Positions 45,505 to 54,546 of a stretch of DNA of 64,000 bases are shown in pieces. The translations under genes were made by a program, and so were the position numbers. The notes under the pieces were generated by a model. That model did not search any database, was not told the origin of the DNA, and was given only the letters and a program-made list of their open reading frames with translations. Position 1 is the stretch's first letter, and each line of letters begins with the position of its first letter. The stretch comes from an uncultured Prevotellaceae bacterium (GTDB lineage Bacteria; Bacteroidota; Bacteroidia; Bacteroidales; Bacteroidaceae), in contig CACYQD010000005.1 in NCBI GenBank assembly GCA_902776475.1, positions 101,073 to 165,072 of the forward strand. The letters are read 5' to 3'.

Positions 45505-45995
45505 AAGGTTCCCAACCAATCCAACCCTTCCTTATCGTAAGGGTTCCCAACCAACCCAACCCTTCCTTATCGTAAGGATTCCCAACCATCCCAACCCTTC
45601 CTTATCGTAAGGAAGGGCTTCTACCCTCCCTCCGTCCCCCACCCTCTCCAGGGTGGGGGCTCATGGACTTCGAAGAGATAACACTGCCTTAGCTATCTTA
45701 TCCCTCTCCCTCAGGGAGAGGTTAGGTGAGGGGCAGATTGGCCAGCAAGGACAAAAGCATTCAGACTCAGGGAAGGTTTTCCCAACCATCCCAATCGGGA
45801 AGTCCCAACCATCCCAACCCTTCCTTATCGTAAGGAAGGGCTTCACCCTCCCCCCGTCCCCCACCCTCTCCAGGGTGGGGGCTCATGGACTTCGAAGAGA
45901 TAACACGGGGGATTTATCCCCTTAAACGCGAACTTATAATCCTTGCTTTAAATCAGGACAAGGGCGGGTGCGGGAACTTCGAAGAGATGACACGG
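45505..45995. repeat. Mosaic of dispersed hairpin repeats, copy 2
   Basis: The modules of 15337-15745 recur here: four CCCAACC-type runs with CCTTCCTTATCGTAAGG hairpins, two CCCCCACCCTCTCCAGGGTGGGGG hairpins (about 45636-45659 and 45858-45881), three ACTTCGAAGAGAT cores (about 45666, 45888 and 45976) and one CCTCTCCCTCAGGGAGAGG module with the trailer GGCCAGCAAGGACAAAAGCA. No gene is seen in 45489-46055; an open frame through it is repeat-derived. Confidence 0.8.
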
Positions 45996-46010
45996 GACGG
46001 GGGTACACAA

Positions 46011-46035
46011 AAAGCGGAGCTGTGGGCTCCGCTTT
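46011..46035 (-). terminator. Terminator of the xylE-like gene
   Basis: A perfect 10-bp stem (AAAGCGGAGC / GCTCCGCTTT) with a 5-nt loop and A-rich flank lies about 20 bp after the stop of the transporter gene on the minus strand. Confidence 0.75.
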
Positions 46036-46055
46036 AGTTATGAGGGGGGGGGAAA

Positions 46056-47519
46056 TTATTTTTTCCAGAGTTTGGTCATGTCCTCCAAGGTCTTGCCCTT
46101 GGTTTCCGGTACCAGGCGCCAGACGAAGACGGCGGCAATCACACAGATGATGCCATAGAGGCCGTAGGTGAACCAGTGGCCGAAGTCATCACCCTCAGTG
46201 AGGTGCATGTTGAACATCGGCACGAAGGTGCTGCTGACGATGAAATTGAAGATCCACTGGAAGGCCACGGCAATAGCCACGGCACCGCCACGGATGGTGT
46301 TGGGGAAGATCTCGGCGATGAGCACCCATGTGATCGGACCCCAAGAGAACATGAAGGAGGCGGCATAGACCATGATGCTGGCTGCCGTCACCATCTCCAG
46401 GCCTTCATGTCCGAAGGTGATGGCCACACCGAAGGCACCCAGTGCCATACCCAGCGAACCCCAGATGAGCAGCGGCTTGCGGCCCAGCTTCTCAACGGTG
46501 AAGATAGCCACGAGCGTGAACAGGATGTTGATGACACCCATGAAGACGGTCACCACCATCGGGTTCTCCATACCCATGTCGCCGAAGATGCGCGGTGCAT
46601 AATAGAGCACGGCATTGATACCGACAGCCTGCTGGAACACGCTGAGCATAATACCGATGAAGATACACATGAATCCGTAGGTCATCAGTTTTTCTGTCTT
46701 CACGGTCATCGTGTCCTTGATCTCCTGAAGGATCTGGACAGCCTTTGAAGAGCCATTGATCTTGGAGAGGACACCCAATGCCTTCTCGTCCTTTCCAACA
46801 CTCACCAAGTAGCGCGGTGTCTCAGGCACGAAGCAGATGAGCAGGGCAAAGAGACCTGCAGGCACGGCCTCGGAACCGAACATGTAGCGCCAGCCAGTGG
46901 TGACAGTCCATTGTGCGGCGGGAGTGATGGAAGCGATGCCTTTTCCCATCTCCTCCACCAGGGGCTGGATATGGTCGCCAAGGATGAAGAAGTTGACGAA
47001 ATAGACCACCAACTGACCGAAGATGATGGCGAACTGGTTCCATGACACCAGCATGCCGCGGATGTTGGAAGGAGCCACCTCACCGATATACATCGGGCAG
47101 ATGGCAGAGGCCAAACCCACGCCGATACCACCGATAACACGGTAGATGTTGAACATGATCAGCAGAGAGTAGGTGGGAGTGCCATGCTCAAAGAACAAGA
47201 ACTCCGGGTCCATGCTGCCGAGGGCAGAGACGAAGAACAACAAACCCGCGACGATGAGAGACCTTTTGCGGCCGAGATTGGTAGCCAGGAAACCAGAGAG
47301 CGCAGAACCGATGATACAGCCGATGAGCGCAGAGGCTGAGGTGAAACCATGCCAGCCATCGGTGTAGGCGAAATCCTTGGCTTCCATGAAGAACGCCTGG
47401 AGGCCTTTCTCGGCTCCGGAAATGACAGCGGTGTCGTAACCGAACAGCAAACCACCCAGCACAGCCACCAGGACGATGGAGAACAGGTAAGATTTGCTAC
47501 CTTTTTGATCTTGATTCAT
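46056..47519 (-). CDS. xylE: XylE-type D-xylose/sugar:proton symporter
   Basis: The 487-residue MFS sugar porter has 12 predicted membrane segments and the family signatures: GGLLFGYDTAVISGAE, SGFLATNLGRKRSL, RVIGGIGVGLASAICPMYIGEVAPSNIRG, PETPRYLVSVGK, QQAVGINAVLYYAPRIF, VEKLGRKPLL and VPETKGKTLEDM. Length and extra loop between segments 5 and 6 fit XylE of Bacteroidetes and E. coli. The substrate is probably xylose (glucose or arabinose are alternatives), which complements the xylan operon at 5-9.8 kb. It stands alone with a -7 element about 60 bp upstream and a terminator behind it. Confidence 0.88.
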   Translation of the reverse strand: MNQDQKGSKSYLFSIVLVAVLGGLLFGYDTAVISGAEKGLQAFFMEAKDFAYTDGWHGFTSASALIGCIIGSALSGFLATNLGRKRSLIVAGLLFFVSALGSMDPEFLFFEHGTPTYSLLIMFNIYRVIGGIGVGLASAICPMYIGEVAPSNIRGMLVSWNQFAIIFGQLVVYFVNFFILGDHIQPLVEEMGKGIASITPAAQWTVTTGWRYMFGSEAVPAGLFALLICFVPETPRYLVSVGKDEKALGVLSKINGSSKAVQILQEIKDTMTVKTEKLMTYGFMCIFIGIMLSVFQQAVGINAVLYYAPRIFGDMGMENPMVVTVFMGVINILFTLVAIFTVEKLGRKPLLIWGSLGMALGAFGVAITFGHEGLEMVTAASIMVYAASFMFSWGPITWVLIAEIFPNTIRGGAVAIAVAFQWIFNFIVSSTFVPMFNMHLTEGDDFGHWFTYGLYGIICVIAAVFVWRLVPETKGKTLEDMTKLWKK

Positions 47520-47577
47520 GTGTATAGGATTTTAAAATTGAACGATTTCCTCAGTGAATAGTAATGAATAGGTCTTA

Positions 47578-47585
47578 CAAAGGTA
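47578..47585 (-). promoter_or_regulatory. Candidate -7 element before xylE
   Basis: TACCTTTG on the minus strand matches TAnnTTTG, 59 bp before the ATG at 47519; no -33 box at the right distance. Confidence 0.4.
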
Positions 47586-47702
47586 GTGCTTTTTATTCTT
47601 TTAGAGAACTACTTAGAGTAAAAAAATCAGAATTATTTGCTTTTCTTCCCCTTTTTCCAATAAAAACATGAAAAAGATAAGCTAAAATCCACATAAAAAC
47701 TC

Positions 47703-47710
47703 TATATTTG
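47703..47710 (+). promoter_or_regulatory. Candidate -7 element before the M6 protease gene
   Basis: TATATTTG matches TAnnTTTG, 58 bp before the ATG at 47768; the -33 region is AT-rich without TTTG. Confidence 0.45.
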
Positions 47711-47767
47711 CATGTTAAATGCTTATTTATTCAAACATTTGGAAAACCATTCACCTTTAAAACAGAT

Positions 47768-49876
47768 ATGATGAGAAGAATATTACTGACCTCTTTCCTC
47801 GTGGCCAATGCACTGATCATAAGTGCTATCCCAGCCAAGCGCGGCATTTGGCGCACCATCACGACGAAAGACGGCACCCAAATGAAAGTGGAGCTCAGGG
47901 GCAATGAATACAAACACTACTGGCAGAGTGAGGACGGCCAGTGCTTCACTAAAGATACCGATGGGCAATTCGTAAGGACCGAACTGGAGGCCATACGCCT
48001 TCAGGCATCAAACAACAAAGCCCGCATCCAAGGCAGCAACGGCCCATTGCACAGCCATGTCGCCTCCACCGCAGACGGTCTTGGTGAGTATGGCAAAAGC
48101 GGCATGGGATCCGTCAACAGCCTCGGCGAGGTCACCATCCCCGTCATCCTCGTCAATTTCGCCGACGTGGCTTTCAAGGAGGACCACACGATAGAAAAAA
48201 TGAACCGCTATTTCAACGAGGAAAACTATAGCGAGGAAAGCGGTTGCGTGGGTTCTGCCAGAGATTACTTTGTGAGTCAGAGTTTCGGACTGTTTAAGCC
48301 CTCCTTCCCCGTCATCGCTCAGGTGACACTCGACAAAGGGTATGCCGAATATGGCGAGAACAACTCCCAAGACAACGACAAGAACGTGATGGCAATGGTG
48401 AGGGAAGCCATTGCACAGGCCGTCCAGCAAGGTGTCGATTTCTCCCAATACTACGTCAACAACAGCGTTCCCCTTGTCAGTTTCATCTATGCCGGAAAAG
48501 GCGAGGCAAGCGGTGGAGACAAGAATACCATCTGGCCTCACCAACTCGACCTCAACTCCTACACCTCCCGCATGAGCGGTTATGCCTTCAAGTCCTACTT
48601 CGTGGGCAATGAACTCGATGCCTATGGGTCGCTGGATGGCATTGGTACATTCTGCCATGAGTTCGGACACGGTCTGGGACTGCCTGATTTCTACTGCACC
48701 AACTACAGCTACGACAATGAGTCAGCCTTTGGCAACTGGAGCATCATGGACTCCGGATGCTACCTGAACAATGGTCGGGCTCCCATCGGCTACACAGCCT
48801 ACGAGCGCAGTTACCTTGGCTGGCTCCACATCCCTGAAGTCACCGAACCGCAAGGTGTGGTGCTCGGCGACCCCTGTGTGGAAGGCAGTGTCCCCGCCGT
48901 TCTCTTCCGCAACCCCGCCAATGAAAAGGAATACTTCATCTTCGAGAACAGGCAAATCGGGACATGGTATTTCAACGAACAAGGAAGCGGTCTGATGGTG
49001 AGCAGGTTCAGTTACTCCCGCGACAGATGGAATGAAAACACGCTCAACAACGTCAAAGACTCCAAGCGCGCCATGGTCGTGACGGCCGACAATTCCAAGC
49101 TCTACTACTCCGCCTCACAGTCAAACCTCTATGGCAACAACAAGATCAACGTCGCCACATGGACCTATTTCAACAAATCCACTTGTGAAGACGCACCCAT
49201 CTATAAAGTCATGAAGCACAACGACCGCACCGTGAGCTTCAACTTCAAGGGCAATGACCTCTCCTACACCTACAAGCCGGAGGATGGAGCCCAGTATGTG
49301 CTCGTGGAAAATGCCGACCTGCTGGAAGAGGGCGACACCATCATCATCGTCAACAAGGCAGACTACATCGGCCTGGGAAAGATCCAGACCACCGAGGCCC
49401 GGCTGGGCATCTGCATCAATGAGTTGAATGACACCTTGGCGCTGGCCGAGGACAACATCCAGGACATCGTCCTGAAAAAGACCTCTACGGGCTCTTGGGG
49501 ACTGATGGTCAACAACTCCTACCTGACAGCCGCAGCATCAGGCACGAAGCTCAACACTACCAGCAAGCCCGGCAACAATGCCGTCTGCAACATCAGCATC
49601 ACCGACGGCAACGCCTTGATTGCCTTCCAGACGAAGAACGTCAACCGCAACATCCGCTACGACGTGGCGAGCACCTCCTTCTGCTGTTACTATGACGAAG
49701 GAGACAATGTCCAGATCTACCGCAAGGTGAAAGTCACCAACGGCATCCGTCCGGTCCTCACCAATGAGCCCACTTCGACAAATGGCATCTACACCATCAC
49801 CGGACAGAAGGTCAACCAAAACCAGATGCACAAAGGCATCTACATCATCAACGGCAAGAAGGTCGTCGTGAAATAA
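47768..49876 (+). CDS. Secreted M6-family metalloprotease with sorting tail
   Basis: From the ATG at 47768 the product has 702 residues with a signal peptide (MMRRILLTSFLVANALIISAIPA). The M6 (immune inhibitor A-like) catalytic region includes the zinc motif HEFGH (His297, Glu298, His301) followed by GLGLPDFY and FGNWSIMDSGCYLNNGR with the Met-turn. The C-terminal 200 residues contain a beta-rich module and a final tail (YTITGQKVNQNQMHKGIYIINGKKVVVK) like a type IX secretion sorting signal. It probably acts outside the cell on proteins. It is divergent from xylE and convergent with the SusCD-metallopeptidase operon. Confidence 0.88.
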   Translation: MMRRILLTSFLVANALIISAIPAKRGIWRTITTKDGTQMKVELRGNEYKHYWQSEDGQCFTKDTDGQFVRTELEAIRLQASNNKARIQGSNGPLHSHVASTADGLGEYGKSGMGSVNSLGEVTIPVILVNFADVAFKEDHTIEKMNRYFNEENYSEESGCVGSARDYFVSQSFGLFKPSFPVIAQVTLDKGYAEYGENNSQDNDKNVMAMVREAIAQAVQQGVDFSQYYVNNSVPLVSFIYAGKGEASGGDKNTIWPHQLDLNSYTSRMSGYAFKSYFVGNELDAYGSLDGIGTFCHEFGHGLGLPDFYCTNYSYDNESAFGNWSIMDSGCYLNNGRAPIGYTAYERSYLGWLHIPEVTEPQGVVLGDPCVEGSVPAVLFRNPANEKEYFIFENRQIGTWYFNEQGSGLMVSRFSYSRDRWNENTLNNVKDSKRAMVVTADNSKLYYSASQSNLYGNNKINVATWTYFNKSTCEDAPIYKVMKHNDRTVSFNFKGNDLSYTYKPEDGAQYVLVENADLLEEGDTIIIVNKADYIGLGKIQTTEARLGICINELNDTLALAEDNIQDIVLKKTSTGSWGLMVNNSYLTAAASGTKLNTTSKPGNNAVCNISITDGNALIAFQTKNVNRNIRYDVASTSFCCYYDEGDNVQIYRKVKVTNGIRPVLTNEPTSTNGIYTITGQKVNQNQMHKGIYIINGKKVVVK

Positions 49877-49950
49877 TCCAACCCGCAAGGATAAGGAGGC
49901 ACTACAAAAAAATTTGCACAACCGATATTTACAATTTGAAGTCATCACGC

Positions 49951-50005
49951 CGGCCTGAAGGGCCTGCGAGAACATAGCCCAGGGCAACGCCCTGGGTTTT
50001 ATGTT
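49951..50005. repeat. Hairpin-rich intergenic element
   Basis: GGCCTGAAGGGCC and, 20 bp on, AGCCCAGGGCAACGCCCTGGGTTT form two hairpins between the M6 gene and the terminator at 50041. The element resembles REP-like intergenic sequences; no second copy is seen in this window. Confidence 0.5.
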
Positions 50006-50040
50006 AGCCAACAATTGTCGCCCACGGACAAAAAGCCATA

Positions 50041-50082
50041 AAAAAATCCCTTCCGCACAATGTGTTGCGGAAGGGATTTTTT
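50041..50082. terminator. Bidirectional terminator
   Basis: A 17-bp perfect stem (AAAAAATCCCTTCCGCA with its complement) and an 8-nt loop, flanked by A6/T6, serves the convergent M6 protease gene and the SusCD operon. Confidence 0.88.
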
Positions 50083-50107
50083 ATGGTTTGAAGTGAATGG
50101 CCAGGAA

Positions 50108-51904
50108 CTATTTCTTGGTGAATTTCCTGCCGTTCTTGATGTAGATCTGTCCGTTGACAGGAGTAGAGATGCGCTGTCCAGCCAAGTTGTAGAGTTTGCT
50201 TGACTTGCTTGGACGAGCCTCCTTGTTCACCTCAACGATACCATCCTCATCATAAGTAGCATCACCCTGGAGGACGATAATCTTGTTGTTGCCAGAGATG
50301 CCGGCGCTGCCGATGATGTCGAGCTCAGCCTTACGGCCAGTCACACCTGCGGGAAGCGGCTTGCAAACCGGAATGACGAGGTTGTAGCCAGAGATGTTGT
50401 CCTTGTTGTATTCGGTGGTGTCAACCTGCAGGCTCTCAATCCAATCAGGAAGATTGTCGATATCGATGTCGTAGTTGGGGAAGCCATCCTCATCAAACCA
50501 AGGAATGGAGGTGCCGACGAAAGCGCAACCCATGTCATAGTTTGTGCCTGTCATACCCTCGGTGAAGATTTCCTCACCATTGTCGGAAACACGCAGGACG
50601 TTCCAGCCCTGGAAGTTTGCAGCGGGGAAGTCTTCAGTAGTCTCAGCGGTCAGGAAGTTCTTCTTGACGACATCAATCATCTCATACTGTGCATTCAGAG
50701 AGATGTAAGGACAGATATGGCTCTGGAAGGTGTAGGCGTGGCCATCCTCGGTAAGGATATAGCCAGGCTCAATATAAGTAGCCTCCACCTCGCTGTCGAT
50801 GACACCAAAGACACCCAGGTTGACACCCTCGTCGTTCAAACCCTCAAACTGGATACGCCATACCTGACCTGCGGGAACAGCGACGGGCAGCGGAGTCTCA
50901 TTGCCGAAAGGATCAACGAATTTCTCAGTATTGCGGAAAATCAGTTCACCGAAGTAAGCGGTCTTGTTGGCATTTTCACCAGAGTTTCCCCATTTGGGAG
51001 AAGAATCCTTGAAGTCGATGGTATCGCTTGCAAGAGCCTCCAGAGTAGCCACCAGCGTAGTCTCATCAGTGACGGTGTCGATGGTCAGGACATAAGCCTT
51101 GAGGGACTTGCCATCGGGGATAGGACCATACTCATTGTAAGTGAGGGCCTGCAGGCGCACGTCGTTGAGAGCCAGCGGGGCGAGCAGCGGGTTGTAGGTC
51201 TGCTCGAAGCCGAAAGCGGGAGAACCATCCACATCGCCGGAACCAAACAGGAAGTCGGTGCTGAGGTAGCCCCATCCTGACAAGGTGTTACGTGCGTAGT
51301 TGTTGCCGCTGAGGCGTGATCCGTGGAGATCGGTGGCTGTCATCATCAGCACATCGTCATTGACTTGGCTATAAGTCATCATCAAGGAAAGGTCGTTGGT
51401 CGTATATGAGCCATTGGTCTTCACCCAGTAGTTATCCTCATTGAACTGATACACGACATTGGCTCTCGGAGAGATGAGAACCGGGGTATAGAACAAGCCT
51501 TGAGGAGTATAATTGGAAACATAGTCACCGTTCTCCTCGGCATATTCTGTGATATCCGTCTCACCTGCCGACCCGATGATCTGCCAGTTGTAACGGCTCT
51601 TGTCAGTCATCTGGTTGGCAAAGGTGACATCGACAAATGGAGGAACCTCAGCCATGGAGTAGATATAGCCAGAACCCTCTGTGTCCCATCCTGCGAACAA
51701 TGCACCAGGCATGGTGTAATACACGCTGTTGGCGACGGTGCGGTTGGGGCCGACTCTCTTGACGTCAGCAGAACGCTCCATCTTCTGGTTTGGCAGATCC
51801 ACAATCTGCTGTTTTGTGATGCGACCATCCTTCAAAACAACCTTTTGGGCATTGCCAGAAAGCGCACAGACAAGTGCGAAAGAAAGGAATAAAAGTTTTC
51901 TCAT
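50108..51904 (-). CDS. Secreted protein of unknown function with sorting-like tail
   Basis: The 598-residue protein has a signal peptide (MRKLLFLSFALVCALSGNAQ) and a C-terminal tail (YNLAGQRISTPVNGQIYIKNGRKFTKK) like those of type IX secreted proteins. The region between is beta-rich with many aromatic and acidic residues (AGWDTEGSGYIYSMAEVP, YNPLLAPLALNDVRLQAL) and shows no catalytic motif I can name. It is the last gene of the SusC-SusD-metallopeptidase-DUF4302 operon, 25 bp after DUF4302. A surface substrate-binding role is a guess from context. Confidence 0.75.
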   Translation of the reverse strand: MRKLLFLSFALVCALSGNAQKVVLKDGRITKQQIVDLPNQKMERSADVKRVGPNRTVANSVYYTMPGALFAGWDTEGSGYIYSMAEVPPFVDVTFANQMTDKSRYNWQIIGSAGETDITEYAEENGDYVSNYTPQGLFYTPVLISPRANVVYQFNEDNYWVKTNGSYTTNDLSLMMTYSQVNDDVLMMTATDLHGSRLSGNNYARNTLSGWGYLSTDFLFGSGDVDGSPAFGFEQTYNPLLAPLALNDVRLQALTYNEYGPIPDGKSLKAYVLTIDTVTDETTLVATLEALASDTIDFKDSSPKWGNSGENANKTAYFGELIFRNTEKFVDPFGNETPLPVAVPAGQVWRIQFEGLNDEGVNLGVFGVIDSEVEATYIEPGYILTEDGHAYTFQSHICPYISLNAQYEMIDVVKKNFLTAETTEDFPAANFQGWNVLRVSDNGEEIFTEGMTGTNYDMGCAFVGTSIPWFDEDGFPNYDIDIDNLPDWIESLQVDTTEYNKDNISGYNLVIPVCKPLPAGVTGRKAELDIIGSAGISGNNKIIVLQGDATYDEDGIVEVNKEARPSKSSKLYNLAGQRISTPVNGQIYIKNGRKFTKK

Positions 51905-51929
51905 AAATTGATGGTTTTAAAGTGAATAA

Positions 51930-53309
51930 TTAATTTGCTTTCAAATTAACCCAAGATTCCGCATCAGCTGTGGAAACGAGTTTGATGCCATTCAGGTTAA
52001 ACCGTGTGTCGGCGGCCTCCACGCGCATGCTCTGACCCATGAAGTTGATGAGCTGGTTCAAAGCCGGGAATGTCGTCACGGCATTGGTGGAAGCATTCAC
52101 CTCCTCCGCATTCTTGCCTGCCGGACCCACATAGGAGAAGTTGAGCACATCGTTGTTGGCAGAACCCTTGAACTCATAGTAGAACTGCTTGCGGAGCGTG
52201 CCTTGCTTGGCCACCTTGGAACTGTAGGAAACCTGCAGTACGGTGCTGCCGGCCAACGTGTTGATCAAGACCTGTTCCAGCGCATATTTGGCGTTCTTGG
52301 TAGATGTGGCATCAATCTGGGCAGCAAGGTCATTGATGATGGCAGCGACCTTGTCAGACTGGCTGTTGAACACCCATTTGAAGGAGGGATTGCCCAGTGT
52401 GCCGGAGAAGAAGAGCAGAGGATTGTTTCCTTCGATGAAGTAGGCGGGGTCCTCCACCGACTCAAAGATATCCTGATCGGGTTTATACATGAACTCCTGC
52501 ACCTTATCGTCCACCTTGTCACGGAAACGGAAATAGTAGTTGTCGCCACGCTTGGTGATGAGGAAGGCGTTGAAGCTCTCATCGATGATCTCGTCGCCGT
52601 CGTAGGGATAGATATTGGGGATACCGTCGTTGGCGCCCGTCATCTTATAGAGTTTGTCGCCGTAGTGCACCACATTGAATGTCGGTGCATCGGCAGCGAA
52701 CATCTTGTTTTGGAAAGCCTTCACGTCGGCCAGATAGTCTGCATATTGCACACCGACCTCGATGGGAGTGAGCAGGTTGTAGGTGCCGCGTTTCTTGCCT
52801 TTCAACATCATGTAGGAAGCGTCCTCCGGAGCATCGACGATGATGAACTCATAGTCACCCTCGGCTCCCGTTCCAGTCTCGTTGATGGTATTGTCATCAT
52901 CGCCGGTGAAGGGGAGGTCATACGGATCGCTGAAGGCATGGAGACATTTGTTGTAGGAGTTGAAGGAGAGCACGGGACCGTTGTCGGTCAGGACTTCCCA
53001 AAGTGAAGTATCCTCTGCATACTTGTTGCCGGAGAACACGTTGTCCATGGACACATTGACCGAATGGTCGGCGTTGAACCGGCAGAGGAGGAGGTATCCG
53101 TTGCCATAGGGATACTCATTCTGGGTGGTCGGATAGAGTTGCATCGCCCATCCGTTGGGTGAGGCCATCAGTCTGGAGGAATAGAGGTCGCTGGCCTCAT
53201 TGAGCCGTTCTGCAGCAGACTTGTCGAAGATGTCTTCTTCCTCTTTTACACAGGAAGAGAAAGCGAGCGCAGAGGCCAAAATCAATGAAATACAAAATAT
53301 CTTTTTCAT
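51930..53309 (-). CDS. DUF4302-like lipoprotein
   Basis: The 459-residue lipoprotein has a lipobox (LASALAFSSCVKEE, Cys20) and a run typical of DUF4302: FDKSAAERLNEASDLYSSRLMASPNGWAMQLYPTTQ near the N-terminus, then beta-rich repeats. No enzyme motif is seen. DUF4302 proteins are regularly encoded next to SusCD pairs and PF15890 metallopeptidases, as here, and are thought to be surface components of the uptake complex. It lies 16 bp after the metallopeptidase gene. Confidence 0.8.
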   Translation of the reverse strand: MKKIFCISLILASALAFSSCVKEEEDIFDKSAAERLNEASDLYSSRLMASPNGWAMQLYPTTQNEYPYGNGYLLLCRFNADHSVNVSMDNVFSGNKYAEDTSLWEVLTDNGPVLSFNSYNKCLHAFSDPYDLPFTGDDDNTINETGTGAEGDYEFIIVDAPEDASYMMLKGKKRGTYNLLTPIEVGVQYADYLADVKAFQNKMFAADAPTFNVVHYGDKLYKMTGANDGIPNIYPYDGDEIIDESFNAFLITKRGDNYYFRFRDKVDDKVQEFMYKPDQDIFESVEDPAYFIEGNNPLLFFSGTLGNPSFKWVFNSQSDKVAAIINDLAAQIDATSTKNAKYALEQVLINTLAGSTVLQVSYSSKVAKQGTLRKQFYYEFKGSANNDVLNFSYVGPAGKNAEEVNASTNAVTTFPALNQLINFMGQSMRVEAADTRFNLNGIKLVSTADAESWVNLKAN

Positions 53310-53325
53310 ATCGAATCCGTCTTGA

Positions 53326-54537
53326 TTATTGTAAACTCTTGTAATTGGTGACCCACTTGACGAGGTATTCCATGGTGGTGATGGAAGGATCCTCGTCGGA
53401 GGGTTGAGTCAGTTTGTTGATCAGCCTGCCGCGGTTGTCAAACATGAATGATCCATCCGGGTTGGTCATGTACTGCCGCCTCTGAACCTCACGTCTGATG
53501 TCGTCGATGTTGATGTTCCAGTTATCCTTCAACCAGTTTCTCACCATCTCCAGTTTCTGCAAGATGATCTCATCTCCGTGCACACCGGTCTTGTTGAGCC
53601 ACTGCACGTGACCCTCTTCATCCAGGGCGACATAGTCATTGGCATTGCGGGCGCAGACCTTGCGATAGACCTTTTCCTCACCGTTGTCATGCTGGCGGTA
53701 GTAGCCCACGGTGTCGAGGTTGGCGCCGCTTGCCCGCTTGGTGTAGTCAGACCGGGTCATATCCACCTCTTCCCATTCGAAGGCGGCGGCACGCATCAAG
53801 GCAGCCCAACTCAGGGTATCACGTGTGACATAGTTGGCCAGCACTTCCACCCAGTCCTCACCTGCGGCACTTCCGGCATAAGGTGAGACGAAACCACGGC
53901 CTGCGGCCATCGAGTCGGGAAGGTTGGTCCATGTAGAGGCATCATACTTGCCGCTCGAGATCAGGTTGAATGCCGTGGGGCGCAGATGGGTCTGGTCAAG
54001 GATATGGCCAAACTCATGGTGCATGGTCTTGAAGAAATACTCGTTCATGTGGTCGATGTTGCTCGGATTGAGATCATTGGCATTGTAGAGTGTGATCTTC
54101 AAGCCACCCTCAGCCACACCGAGCACTTCGGTACCCTGGCTCGGGTTGAGGTTTTTCGAACCAATCACATGGATGATGCGCGGGCTGTTCTGCTTGAGGA
54201 AGAGAGGTGTACCATACATCTCATAGATGTCATACCAGAGGTATTTGGAGAGCACGGCCAGTTGCACGCTCTTCTCATAGGAAGCCGGTGTCAGGTTCTT
54301 GGTCATGTCAGACCCGATGTCCTCCATGCGGTAGATATATTTCACATTGTAGGGCTCCAGGAAATTGACCTTGAGGAAGGTATCCAACGGGAAAGAATAC
54401 AAAGACTTGTCAAGCGGATAGTCTTTGGTGTCGAAGATGGAAGGCCCCAGGTCGTCTTCCGAACAGGACACGAATCCGGTTGCCACGACAGTCATGGCAA
54501 AAAATAGAAGAATGCTCAGTCTGTTTTTCATTTTCAT
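53326..54537 (-). CDS. Zinc metallopeptidase-like lipoprotein (PF15890 type)
   Basis: The 403-residue protein has a lipoprotein signal (VVATGFVSCSED, Cys25) and a zinc-protease motif HHEFGHILDQ (His174, Glu175, His178) with a downstream GEDWVEVLANYVTRD block that may give the third ligand. This is the 'putative zinc-binding metallopeptidase' family found beside SusCD genes in Bacteroidetes. It is likely on the cell surface, cutting proteins or peptides for import by SusCD. Proteolytic activity has not, to my knowledge, been shown for most members. It starts 9 bp after susD. Confidence 0.82.
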   Translation of the reverse strand: MKMKNRLSILLFFAMTVVATGFVSCSEDDLGPSIFDTKDYPLDKSLYSFPLDTFLKVNFLEPYNVKYIYRMEDIGSDMTKNLTPASYEKSVQLAVLSKYLWYDIYEMYGTPLFLKQNSPRIIHVIGSKNLNPSQGTEVLGVAEGGLKITLYNANDLNPSNIDHMNEYFFKTMHHEFGHILDQTHLRPTAFNLISSGKYDASTWTNLPDSMAAGRGFVSPYAGSAAGEDWVEVLANYVTRDTLSWAALMRAAAFEWEEVDMTRSDYTKRASGANLDTVGYYRQHDNGEEKVYRKVCARNANDYVALDEEGHVQWLNKTGVHGDEIILQKLEMVRNWLKDNWNINIDDIRREVQRRQYMTNPDGSFMFDNRGRLINKLTQPSDEDPSITTMEYLVKWVTNYKSLQ

Positions 54538-54546
54538 TTTCCTCCT

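Noticed and set aside
45653-45925. 90-codon open frame inside the repeat mosaic (and 9936-10172)
   Set aside because: The frames are made of repeat modules and end within them; nothing suggests coding.
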